A DNA stretch of 58,306 nucleotides from CAZICM01 sp964537685 (GTDB lineage: Bacteria > Myxococcota_A > Polyangia > Polyangiales > Polyangiaceae). The position numbers and the translations under genes are program-made. Below are positions 1 to 8,051 of this stretch, piece after piece. The DNA is taken from assembly GCA_964537685.1 (NCBI GenBank), contig CAZICM010000058.1, positions 1-58,306 on the forward strand, written 5' to 3'. How positions within the stretch are numbered: position 1 is the stretch's first letter; the number at the start of each line of letters is the position of its first letter. The notes under the pieces were generated by a model. That model was not told the DNA's origin. It did no database searches and was given only the letters and a program-made list of their open reading frames with translations.

Positions 1-2
1 TT

Positions 3-398
3 GGGGAAACGCTCAAGGCGCCCAACGGTCATATAGCCATACGGCGGATCTTTCGGTATATGTCGGTGACGCAGAGGGCCGAGAATAAAGAGATTTGGCA
101 TCGAGAACTGCTTAAAGAGCTTAAAGGATTGAATCAAGCGCAGGAGATCGTCATGAATATTGCGGAAGCCTATATCGAGGAAGGAAGACTCCAGGGACGC
201 GCGGAAGGACGCGCGGAAGGCGAGTTGCAGGGGCGTGCGAAAGGCAAACAGGAGACGCTGCGCAAGTTGCTTCGGTTGCGCTTTGGCGCTCTCCCGGAGC
301 CCATCCTGAGCCGCATCCAACATGGCAGCCTCGCAGAACTCGAGGTGTGGGAAGAGCGCGTTCTGTCAGCGTCTTCGCTTGAGGATGTTTTTCAATAG
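3..398 (+). CDS. Rpn/YhgA-like nuclease family protein, C-terminal part (5' end outside window)
   Basis: The reading frame is open from the first bases of the window, so the gene starts upstream; an internal ATG at 60 is not the true start. The visible 131 residues show the tail typical of Rpn-type (recombination-promoting nuclease/putative transposase) proteins. There is an amphipathic helical stretch with WHREL and IAEAYIEEGR, then a run of near-repeats of the type GRAEG, then a charged C-terminal helix bundle (RLRFGALPEPI) resembling DUF4351-like tails. The nuclease core is not visible, so activity cannot be judged. The RAEG-type repeats are encoded by short tandem DNA repeats at about 190-245, a place where repeat number could vary. 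It converges on the TPR gene, with 62 bases between the stops. The family assignment is by pattern resemblance. Confidence 0.6.
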   Translation, partial: GETLKAPNGHIAIRRIFRYMSVTQRAENKEIWHRELLKELKGLNQAQEIVMNIAEAYIEEGRLQGRAEGRAEGELQGRAKGKQETLRKLLRLRFGALPEPILSRIQHGSLAELEVWEERVLSASSLEDVFQ

Positions 399-460
399 AT
401 TGTACGGTGAGGAAGCCCGACCGACGCCACGGGGTGCGCAGCAGCTTGATGAGGTGGGTT

Positions 461-2500
461 CTATTGAAGTGGGTTCTGTTCGGCCATCCTCCGAAGCACT
501 TCTTGCATTTTATCGCGCTGAGCATCGGCCGCGAGCGTCGTTGAACCGTCAAGCGAATGTAAATCGTTGGTCGTTAACGATACACGCGGCCCAAATACAC
601 TCTTGTGAAATGCATCGGCAAGCCTTGCCGCACTTTGATTATCGTCCTCCCCCTGTTTTTTCGAAACTTGTCCGCAGGAAAGAACGGCGCCGCCCGACGT
701 GCGAAGGCAGGCCGATAGCTTTGGCCCCTGCGCCGATACGGCAACCACAAAAGCTCCCGGTTTTAAATAAAGGCGCGGAGAATGGCGAAGCATTTCAGCA
801 GCCTCCGCCGCCGCTCCTCCTTGTTCCGCCTGTACCTCGGCCGGTAATGCAATGCCCAATCGGCGAATTACCCCTGGATCGATTTCCATCGCCCGAATAA
901 ATAAAGAATGCTCCTCTTTCAAATTGTCAAGCAATCCGGCCGAATAGGCCCCGATCGCCGCCGCCCTCGCGCGCATCAGCGCTTGGGCTTCGGGCAATGT
1001 GGCAACGGCCTGTTTGGCGGTATGCAATGCCATTGTGTCGTTGCCTTGCGCCAAAAGAACTTCAGCCAGCATTGCATCCCAATATCCGCTGAGCCCAGGC
1101 GTGCCCGCGTCGATGGAGCGGGCCTCTTGAACCGCTGCCTCCACGACGCCCGCACCCAGGATTTCAATTAAATCGCCGAGCATCCATTCAGGGGCGATAA
1201 TGCTGCCTCCCACATGCATTCGAAACGATGCAATCAGCGGCTCAGTCTCGGCCATCAGCGAAACAATGCGCTCTTCGTCGGGCAATCCGAGAATGCGTTT
1301 TGATCCATTGAATAAATGTGTTTTTACACGCGATGCAATATTTTTGGTGCTGGCTTTTTCCGCATCCTGCTCGGCCTTTAAATATAAAAGCCCGCGCCTC
1401 AATAAGGCATAACCGGCCGCGGCCTGCTCGTGCTTTGACGAAATTAATCCGCGCCGGTCGGGCCGTTCTATAGCCCGGGAAATTAATTGAAGACCGGCTT
1501 GCGATTCACCAAAGGCATACAAAAGTGTTGCCAGCGCCGCGTCGGTCTCGGCCCGGTCATGATCGCGGAGCGCCGGAGCAAGCCTTCGCCTGAGTTTTTG
1601 CATTTCCAGCGCTGCGCTGACCGCTTCGGAAAAACGGCCCTCCATTACATATAAACCGGCAAGAATACGATAAGGATTGGCAACGGTACTTTCATTTGCG
1701 TGAGCTCCTTCGAGAGCGAATTTCTCCGCTTCATCAAATCGAAGAATGGCGTAGGCGCCTCCCGCCGCATTGTAAGCGTCGACGGCGAGGCTCCCCGGAG
1801 GTAGCCCATTTTGTTTTCTCGTTGCATTTTCGGCGCGGGCGTCATCCAACGCCGCAAGGCATGCATCGTAATAGGCTTGCCGGCTCTGCGCTTCGCCTTC
1901 AATTGCGCAAAGCGCATTTAATCCAAGCGAATGTTGCCAATTGCCCGCCGATTGAATGGCCTGCCTTGCGGCATCGCGCGCTTCGTCAAAACGCCGGAGC
2001 TGAAGCAGCGCCCACGCCCTTTCACCCAATAAATCGGGTTCATAAATAATATCGTGGGTGTGGATCAATTGAAGCTGTTCATCGTGACGCTCCATTTGCC
2101 CGGCGAGCCTCTGCATGTGTTGCAAGAGAATTTGATGAAAATCTCTCATCGGGCCGGGAGGAGGATCGCTTCCAAAGGTAATTTCAAAAAACCTGCGCGC
2201 CGCGCTGAAATGAAAATGCGCGCGGGCTAGCGATCCTTCGGCTTCGTGATAAACGGCGCCCATGACGAAATGCGCCGTGACCGATTCTGGATGCTCGCGC
2301 AGCGCTTGTTCGGCTTTGGTGCGGGCCGAAATCCACTTGCGCTCCAGCATTAGCGAATAGGCTTCGTCCTCGGCTGTTTGAGAACCTGTTCCCGGAGGCA
2401 ATGGCTGCGCGTTCTGTTGCCCCGACAACAAAAGGGAAAAGCAAAGACAGAGGCCGGGCAATATCCATTGGCGAAATCGGCGTCGGAATGGGCTTTTCAT
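461..2500 (-). CDS. Secreted TPR-repeat protein, last gene of the MoxR cluster
   Basis: The protein has 679 residues. An in-frame extension runs further upstream, but it would overlap the MoxR gene. The ATG at 2500 lies 14 bases after the MoxR stop and opens with a basic N-terminus and a hydrophobic segment (WILPGLCLCFSLLL) of signal-peptide type, so I chose it. The body is helical with repeated TPR-like units, for example YSLMLERKWISARTKAEQAL near residues 50-70, and more through the middle. The last 130 residues look different (AFVVAVSAQGPKLSACL) and may be a small beta domain with two cysteines. It probably acts in the periplasm or at the envelope as a scaffold for the MoxR/DUF58/transglutaminase products. 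I do not recognise a named family beyond TPR. Confidence 0.7.
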   Translation of the reverse strand: MKSPFRRRFRQWILPGLCLCFSLLLSGQQNAQPLPPGTGSQTAEDEAYSLMLERKWISARTKAEQALREHPESVTAHFVMGAVYHEAEGSLARAHFHFSAARRFFEITFGSDPPPGPMRDFHQILLQHMQRLAGQMERHDEQLQLIHTHDIIYEPDLLGERAWALLQLRRFDEARDAARQAIQSAGNWQHSLGLNALCAIEGEAQSRQAYYDACLAALDDARAENATRKQNGLPPGSLAVDAYNAAGGAYAILRFDEAEKFALEGAHANESTVANPYRILAGLYVMEGRFSEAVSAALEMQKLRRRLAPALRDHDRAETDAALATLLYAFGESQAGLQLISRAIERPDRRGLISSKHEQAAAGYALLRRGLLYLKAEQDAEKASTKNIASRVKTHLFNGSKRILGLPDEERIVSLMAETEPLIASFRMHVGGSIIAPEWMLGDLIEILGAGVVEAAVQEARSIDAGTPGLSGYWDAMLAEVLLAQGNDTMALHTAKQAVATLPEAQALMRARAAAIGAYSAGLLDNLKEEHSLFIRAMEIDPGVIRRLGIALPAEVQAEQGGAAAEAAEMLRHSPRLYLKPGAFVVAVSAQGPKLSACLRTSGGAVLSCGQVSKKQGEDDNQSAARLADAFHKSVFGPRVSLTTNDLHSLDGSTTLAADAQRDKMQEVLRRMAEQNPLQ

Positions 2501-2514
2501 AAGCGCGGGGTTGT

Positions 2515-3555
2515 TTATCGTCGCATAAGGGTGGCCCGGGCGATACGCTCGATGGGTTTTGCCATGCATTCCGATAGAATTGCATCCAAATCCCCTTCGC
2601 CCGGCGCGAGTTCGATTCTGTGGCCAAATAACAGGCCGGCCAGGCATTGCACATCGTCGGGGGCCACGAAATCGCGGCCATTGAGAACGGCGCGCGCGGC
2701 GAGAGCCGGCAGCACAAGCACGAGGGAGCGGGTGGAAGCGCCTTGGAGAATGCGGGGATCGCTGCGGGTATGCCCTGCGATATCGACGAGGCATTCGCGG
2801 ATTTCGGGTGCGATATGAATGTTTTCTTCGATAACGGCGCGGGTGTCGAGAATCTCGGTGCGGGTGACGCGGCGCAATTCGTCTCCCGGGCTTTTGCGGC
2901 GCGTTTTATAGGTGGCCAGCACTTCGAGCTCAGCCTTGCGATCGATATGCGTCATCCGGATTTTAAATAAAAATCGATCGAGCTGGGCGGCGGGAAGGGG
3001 AAATGTTCCGGCGAGATCGAGGGGATTTTGTGTGGCAATGACGAAAAAGAATTCGTCAAGCCTGCGCGTCCGGTTGTCGACGGTTATTTGTTTTTCGGCC
3101 ATCGCTTCGAGCATCGCCGCTTGTACCTTGGGCGATGTGCGATTGATTTCATCGGCCAATACGATATGAGCGAAAATCGGTCCGGGCCTAAAGGTAAATC
3201 TTCCTGTATTCGGATCGAATACGGTCGTTCCTGTGATATCCGAGGGAAGCATATCGGGCGTGAATTGTATACGCCTGAATGTGACAATATCATCGTGGGG
3301 ATTATCGTCGATAATGGAATCGCCGAGCGCCTTGGCGAGTGTGGTTTTACCCGAGCCCGGAAAATCCTCAAGCAGGATATGCCCATCGGAAAGCAATGCG
3401 ATCAAAATTAAATCGATGGCTTCATCGCGTCCGATAACGGCGGCCCGCAAACGTTTGCGAAGGCGATCGACGACATCGTAGGCACCCGGTAAGCCGCGGA
3501 TGCGCGGCGCGGGTTCGTGGCTTAGGTGCTGGCTTTGCTCGAGTTCGGATTCCAT
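2515..3555 (-). CDS. MoxR-family AAA+ ATPase
   Basis: This is a 346-residue MoxR-type AAA+ ATPase. Walker A is at about residues 64-72 (DFPGSGKTT), Walker B near 133-138 (LADEIN), and a sensor-1 strand with FVIATQNP near 171-178. The length is normal for the family. MoxR proteins act as chaperone-like ATPases for metal-centre or von Willebrand-type partners and are usually encoded beside DUF58 and transglutaminase genes. Here the DUF58 and transglutaminase genes are upstream on the same strand but are separated from MoxR by two lipoprotein genes. It starts 18 bases after the upstream lipoprotein stop and ends 14 bases before the TPR gene, so co-transcription is likely. No clear Shine-Dalgarno precedes the ATG. 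Confidence 0.93.
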   Translation of the reverse strand: MESELEQSQHLSHEPAPRIRGLPGAYDVVDRLRKRLRAAVIGRDEAIDLILIALLSDGHILLEDFPGSGKTTLAKALGDSIIDDNPHDDIVTFRRIQFTPDMLPSDITGTTVFDPNTGRFTFRPGPIFAHIVLADEINRTSPKVQAAMLEAMAEKQITVDNRTRRLDEFFFVIATQNPLDLAGTFPLPAAQLDRFLFKIRMTHIDRKAELEVLATYKTRRKSPGDELRRVTRTEILDTRAVIEENIHIAPEIRECLVDIAGHTRSDPRILQGASTRSLVLVLPALAARAVLNGRDFVAPDDVQCLAGLLFGHRIELAPGEGDLDAILSECMAKPIERIARATLMRR

Positions 3556-3573
3556 AGGGAGGGCAGGGGCTGC

Positions 3574-5028
3574 TCAAGGAGAAATGAGGGTTGTGGACAC
3601 ATGCGTGACGGGCACAAGGGTGTCTGGGCCTTGAAGGATGCTGATGCTGTTTGCGCTTCCAATGCGGGCAAGTTGAATCGTGGTATCCAGGCCAAAGACA
3701 ATATCGGCTTCGGCTCCGGAAAGGCCGCTTTGAACGGCGGGCAGCGAGGTTTGAGCGTTGGGCTGGATAACCGTGACGGGAGCTCCCCACATGCCTTCGC
3801 TGCCGCGCAGGAAATAAATCCCATTGTTATTGAAGCCATGCCAAGCGATTAGATAATCGCCGGCCGATGTTTTGGTGACGGATGGGCTGCCCGCTGTAAT
3901 GGCATTGGGATGAAGTTCTTCCTCGGCGCTAAAGGCATTTTGAGGCGTGATGAGTTTGACCATGCAAATGCGGCCGTCGGATTTGCGGACGTAGAATACG
4001 AGCAGGTCGTCATTTTGATCGACGATGGCGGCTGGAACGATGGTATTGACGACCGGTGAGCTTGGAATGCCGGACGAGAAGGTGAAGGTACTTCCTGGAT
4101 CGTTTTTGAACACATAATAGAGAGCTTCGTTGTCGCCCGCATAAACGGCGTAGATGCCTTTTATGGGGCTCTGCGCCAGGGCTGTCGCCATAGGGCCAAA
4201 GGCTTGGGTGCCAGGCAATCCGCCGGGGACCGGCGCAAATGCATCGAATGACATTCCATTGTATTGCGTGAAATAATGTTGGTTATCGGTGCCGAGAAAG
4301 GTGAACAATAAAGCGCCAAAGCCAAACGAGGCCAGGGCTGGACCGTCGGCGGCGAAACCAAAGGCGCCCACTTGCTGAGGCATTGAAAAGCCGGAGGCGG
4401 GCATATAGGCGGCCCGGAAGAGTTCGTTGTTTTCGGCGGGAACCATGCTGTTTCGGCGCACGGCCGCGATGGCGCCTCCCGCGTAGGGGACAAGCGAGCT
4501 TTCATGAATATTGAGATTGAGATTTTTGGCGCTGAAGCCTGAATTTGGATCGAATTGGCCGGCAATTCCAGAGGGTGCGGCGAGGGTGAGGAGAATATTG
4601 GTGGGGCCGCCTCCTCCAGAGCCTCCTGCTCCGCCCATGCCCGAGCCCCCAGTGCCTCCGGTGCCGCCCGCGCCGCCGATGCCTGAGCCTCCGGTGCCGC
4701 CCGCGCCGCCGATGCCCGAGCCTCCAGTGCCGCCTGCGCCGCCTGTGCCCGAACCGCCGGAACCGCCCGTGCCTGAGCCTCCCGCCCCCGCACCACCCGC
4801 ACCGCCCGCCCCCGCGCTTCCCGAACTACCCGATCCCGATGATGACGCGCTGCTGGAGGAGGATGACGAGCCGTTTCCTGAGGAGGATGAGGATGAGCCG
4901 GTTGCCGATGAGGACGAGCTCGAGGAGGAGTTGGGGCGGCTGGGCCGTTCAGGTTCGGCGGAGCAGCCATAGGCCAGCGCCGAGCTGAGAGTGAAGGTGA
5001 ATAGGGAAATTCGAACGGATTGATTCAT
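3574..5028 (-). CDS. Lipoprotein with long Ser/Gly linker and propeller-like domain
   Basis: The protein has 484 residues. The N-terminus is a lipoprotein signal with the lipobox ending at Cys22 (LAYGC). Residues from about 33 to 145 are low complexity: first poly-Ser/Gly, then repeats of the type GGAGGTGGSG, which would tether the domain away from the membrane. The remaining 330 residues contain recurring strands with small and aromatic residues (LASFGFGALLF, KGIYAVYAG, DYLIAWHG), suggesting a beta-propeller of the exo-alpha-sialidase or lectin-like type. No catalytic motif was seen. Gly-linker lipoproteins of this style are common in Polyangiales. The gene lies between the small lipoprotein gene and moxR in the same minus-strand train. 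Its specific function is unknown. Confidence 0.8.
   Translation of the reverse strand: MNQSVRISLFTFTLSSALAYGCSAEPERPSRPNSSSSSSSSATGSSSSSSGNGSSSSSSSASSSGSGSSGSAGAGGAGGAGAGGSGTGGSGGSGTGGAGGTGGSGIGGAGGTGGSGIGGAGGTGGTGGSGMGGAGGSGGGGPTNILLTLAAPSGIAGQFDPNSGFSAKNLNLNIHESSLVPYAGGAIAAVRRNSMVPAENNELFRAAYMPASGFSMPQQVGAFGFAADGPALASFGFGALLFTFLGTDNQHYFTQYNGMSFDAFAPVPGGLPGTQAFGPMATALAQSPIKGIYAVYAGDNEALYYVFKNDPGSTFTFSSGIPSSPVVNTIVPAAIVDQNDDLLVFYVRKSDGRICMVKLITPQNAFSAEEELHPNAITAGSPSVTKTSAGDYLIAWHGFNNNGIYFLRGSEGMWGAPVTVIQPNAQTSLPAVQSGLSGAEADIVFGLDTTIQLARIGSANSISILQGPDTLVPVTHVSTTLISP
4580..4935 (-). repeat. Tandem repeat region encoding the Gly/Ser linker
   Basis: Imperfect repeats of about 30-33 bases, rich in cctccggtgccgcccgc on the plus strand, encode the GSGIGGAGGTGG units of the lipoprotein at 3574-5028. 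Next to them is a run of Ser codons. Such repeats are prone to length change by slippage or unequal recombination. Confidence 0.75.
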
Positions 5029-5070
5029 GATGAAATTGGAGAAGAATGCAATAAAATTGCCGCCGAGGGA

Positions 5071-5532
5071 TTAGGGAACGGCCGTCATGCAGGTTCCATT
5101 CATGCAGGAGACCGTAACCGTTGCCGGATCCATAACGACTTTGCCATCGTCCGCCACGGTTGGTTTTGAAACGCAGTCGCAGATGGGTTGACACATCGCT
5201 TCGGCCGCATTGAAGTCCGCCGCGTCGTTGGTGTTGATTCCAAAGGTGTGAAGTGAACCGCAGCAGTCGATGCTTCGGTTGGCCATGGCGCAATCGGCAT
5301 CCGTGGCGCAGGCGCGGTTGACGGTAAGCGTTGAAACAGGCGTGAAACAGTCGGTTCCGCTGCTTCCGCCCTGTCCGCCCGCGCCGCCTTGTCCGGTGCT
5401 CATGCCGCCTTGTCCGCCTTCGCCGGCCGTGCCGCCGCCTCCAGTGCCTCCGGAGCTACAGGCGGCTGCCGTGCAGAGGGCGATTGCGTAAGCGATGAAT
5501 TGAAGGGTTTGAAGTTTTTTTAAGGTATTCAT
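5071..5532 (-). CDS. Small cysteine-rich lipoprotein
   Basis: The protein has 153 residues from the ATG at 5532. A longer frame exists upstream but overlaps the transglutaminase gene. The N-terminus is a lipoprotein signal with Cys25 (TAAAC), followed by a Gly-rich linker (about residues 26-55). Next is a compact Cys-rich domain with spacing such as CATDADC, DCCG, MCQPICDC and CMNGTC. This domain style (a DxDC segment followed by a double Cys) recurs in Polyangiales surface lipoproteins. It is probably disulphide-bonded outside the inner membrane. A 44-base gap upstream holds an AT-rich element (see the site at 5559-5571), so it may have its own promoter within the cluster. Its function is unknown. 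Confidence 0.75.
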   Translation of the reverse strand: MNTLKKLQTLQFIAYAIALCTAAACSSGGTGGGGTAGEGGQGGMSTGQGGAGGQGGSSGTDCFTPVSTLTVNRACATDADCAMANRSIDCCGSLHTFGINTNDAADFNAAEAMCQPICDCVSKPTVADDGKVVMDPATVTVSCMNGTCMTAVP

Positions 5533-5558
5533 GCCGGAGAGTCTATCGATGGGTAGGG

Positions 5559-5571
5559 GTAAATACAATCG
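5559..5571 (-). promoter_or_regulatory. AT-rich element CGATTGTATTTAC upstream of the small lipoprotein
   Basis: On the minus strand the gap between the transglutaminase stop and the lipoprotein start contains CGATTGTATTTAC, 26 bases before the ATG. The same 13-mer occurs 20 bases before the DUF2330 start at 17340. It could be part of a -10 region or a regulator site. A 12/13 match inside the sedolisin gene shows that chance matches occur. Confidence 0.3.
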
Positions 5572-5576
5572 TATAT

Positions 5577-8051
5577 TTATTTTGAGTCCAAGAAGGAGGC
5601 CGGATGAAGGAGGCCCAGCATTCTCCGGGAAAATTTTGTGTTTTGGCGGAGCTCCAGGCTGATTTGGGAAAGCAATTGCCTCCATTTTTCTTTGGATGGA
5701 TATTCGTTTGTATTGGGCTTTCCCAAAGCAATTCGAAGGTGCATCCAGGTTAATTCATCAAATGAGGGTGCGATCGCTTTGATGCGTTCGGCGAAACGCT
5801 CGCGGCTTTCTCCATAATGGCGAATGCAGCCGGATTCCGTGAGCCGATCGAGGGCGGTGCGGTAGGCCGCAATATGCATTTGGTGCGCTGGAGAGACGTA
5901 GGGAAGAAGGCGCCTGTAGATTTTTATGCAATACAAAAGGATGAGCGCCGCCGCGACAAAGAGCATTAAAAACATTCCCGCGAGGCGCAGGATTTTGCGG
6001 ATCTCGCCTTTTTGGATGGGCGGCTCTCCAGGGCCGGGATCTTGTCCGCGGGCCATTTCACCGAGCAGGCGCTGTAATTCGTCGTCAACGGGTGTGCGGG
6101 GCGGATCGAGGTTTCGCTGGGGCGCGATATCCAAAATAATCCAGCCGGCGCCGTCGATATACAATTCAGGCCATGCGTGGGCGTCGCCGTCGCGGATTAA
6201 CATGGCCGAGCCGCCGCGCCGCGCGTCTTCTTCGACGTGGTAGCCGACGCCGATGCGCGCGGGAATGCCTAGGGAGCGCCATAAATAAACAGCGGCGTGG
6301 GCAAAATGAACGCAATAGCCGATTTTATCGCCGAAGAGCATGTCGGCCGTCGGATCTTTGGCTCCGGCGTGTTTGGCCGCTGTCGAGTAGGAGACTTCGC
6401 GATCCAAAAATAATTTAATGGCGACCGCGGTGGAGAAAGGATCTTTTCGCTGTTTTTCGGGCAGCGCCGAGGCGATGGCCCGGGCCAGCAAGATAAATCG
6501 GCGGTCTTGGGGCGGTTCGGTGTAATGCCTTTGGGTTTCGGGTGTCCAGGCGGGGTTGCCCACATTCCTGCCGATTAAACTTTTGTAATCAACGGATTGG
6601 GACTGAGACTCGACCCGATAGGCTCGTTTAAAGCGGGATGGATTGGGATTGGTCTTGGGAAAGAGCTTGATCGGTGTTTCCAGGGCGAAGGGCTGGGAAT
6701 GATCGGCAATCAATACAACCGTGGTGGAAACGGGGCTCCGGTCTGTCGTGAGCAATGGGTTGGGAAGAGCAATTTCATCGTGTGGAAATCCATGCGGCAC
6801 ATCGGTATCTGTATTGCGAACGGTGCTTTTGACGAGGCGGGTTCCATTGTATTGGCTGAGCGCGTCTTCGCGGAAATAATAGGCTTGCGAAGGCGGTGAA
6901 TAATCGTTTTCCAAGAGCACGATGGCCATCGGCGCCGATGTGTTGGATGTGCTGTCATCGGGGTTTTCAAGCTGATCGAGGCTGTTGCTCGATGACGAGC
7001 CGCCATCACCATCGTTTTGGCCTCCGTCCGTCGTTCCTCCATCGCCGCCTGAAGTGTCGTCACTGCCGCCATCGCCCGAGCGGTCGGGGAAAAATCCTCC
7101 GTCCCCAAGTCCTCCGTCGGTGGGGCGAACAGGTATTCCTCCATCGCTAAAATTAGGGTTGATGGGCGTGGGTGCGATGGGGGGCAGGCCGCCATCCAGG
7201 CTAAAGGGCATTGGCGCTTGGCCGCCATCCAGTCCGCCGCCGCCATCCGGTCCAAAGAGCGGGGGTGGCCGGATGTCTTCGCCGCCGTCGTCATCTCCAT
7301 CATCCGATGGGCTTTGGCCATTGTTTCCGTCGCTGCCATCGGCGCCTGAATCATTTTGATCGGATAGGCCGAGATTGCTTTGAATACTGGATGGGTTTAA
7401 AACGATTGCATTGAAACCCAATGCCACTGTAATGGCGGCCAGGAGCAAGAGAATGAGCGAGGAAATGCGCCTTTCGCTTTTATTTTCGGCGAGCTGCAAA
7501 ATGGCGAGGATGCCTGCCGCGAGGACGCCGATGGCCAGGAGGATATGAGCTGGATCGAAATCGTTCCGAAATGCCCAATCGCTAAGCCAAAGGGGGCGCG
7601 CGATCAATCCGTCGCGATGGGCTGCAAATACGGTGGTAATTGAAACGCTAACAAAGCCGAGTTCGAGGGCCGATGCAGAGGGTTTGCGGGCGGCGATGGT
7701 TCGGAGCAGGGCCGCGATTGAAAAGGCGATGAGCGAGAAGCGCAGGACGCCGGCGATGCGGAGGGTGAGCGCGGGTCCCAGCGATTGAGGAATGAATGAG
7801 GTGGAGGTGGAGAAGGCGACGAGCCCGAGGCCGCTGATTAAAAATAAAATAAGGCCGCCTATAATGGCACTGAGGCGGAGTTTTCCCCGGGCGAAGCGCG
7901 CGCCGCAAAGGGTTCCGGCGGCAGCGCCGATCATAGCGGCGATCAATCCTTCGGTGCGGGCAATGCCCCAGCTTAAAGAAAGAGCCGAAAGGGCGGCCGC
8001 GAGGGCGCGGAGGAGATAGGGTAGGCCGCTCCACGATGATTTGGTGCTCAT
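5577..8051 (-). CDS. TgpA-like membrane transglutaminase-domain protein
   Basis: The protein has 824 residues. Several N-terminal membrane segments (about residues 10-230) are followed by a long Asp/Gly/Ser-rich stretch (about 230-370, repeated DGG units), then a transglutaminase-core domain. Its triad reads as Cys580 (GYCVHFAHA), His625 (DAHAWPE) and Asp641 (WIILDIAP). A further membrane helix follows near 695-715 and then a cytoplasmic helical tail, the TgpA/DUF3488-type layout. Such proteins accompany MoxR and DUF58 genes and are thought to act on envelope proteins or peptides. The start overlaps the DUF58 stop by four bases, indicating translational coupling. The long acidic Gly-rich insert is unusual and may bind calcium or act as a spacer. 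The substrate is unknown. Confidence 0.88.
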   Translation of the reverse strand: MSTKSSWSGLPYLLRALAAALSALSLSWGIARTEGLIAAMIGAAAGTLCGARFARGKLRLSAIIGGLILFLISGLGLVAFSTSTSFIPQSLGPALTLRIAGVLRFSLIAFSIAALLRTIAARKPSASALELGFVSVSITTVFAAHRDGLIARPLWLSDWAFRNDFDPAHILLAIGVLAAGILAILQLAENKSERRISSLILLLLAAITVALGFNAIVLNPSSIQSNLGLSDQNDSGADGSDGNNGQSPSDDGDDDGGEDIRPPPLFGPDGGGGLDGGQAPMPFSLDGGLPPIAPTPINPNFSDGGIPVRPTDGGLGDGGFFPDRSGDGGSDDTSGGDGGTTDGGQNDGDGGSSSSNSLDQLENPDDSTSNTSAPMAIVLLENDYSPPSQAYYFREDALSQYNGTRLVKSTVRNTDTDVPHGFPHDEIALPNPLLTTDRSPVSTTVVLIADHSQPFALETPIKLFPKTNPNPSRFKRAYRVESQSQSVDYKSLIGRNVGNPAWTPETQRHYTEPPQDRRFILLARAIASALPEKQRKDPFSTAVAIKLFLDREVSYSTAAKHAGAKDPTADMLFGDKIGYCVHFAHAAVYLWRSLGIPARIGVGYHVEEDARRGGSAMLIRDGDAHAWPELYIDGAGWIILDIAPQRNLDPPRTPVDDELQRLLGEMARGQDPGPGEPPIQKGEIRKILRLAGMFLMLFVAAALILLYCIKIYRRLLPYVSPAHQMHIAAYRTALDRLTESGCIRHYGESRERFAERIKAIAPSFDELTWMHLRIALGKPNTNEYPSKEKWRQLLSQISLELRQNTKFSRRMLGLLHPASFLDSK

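Noticed and set aside
4511..4972. Plus-strand Pro/Glu-rich ORF opposite the Gly linker
   Set aside because: It is the antisense image of the GGAGGTGG repeats and has no start context.
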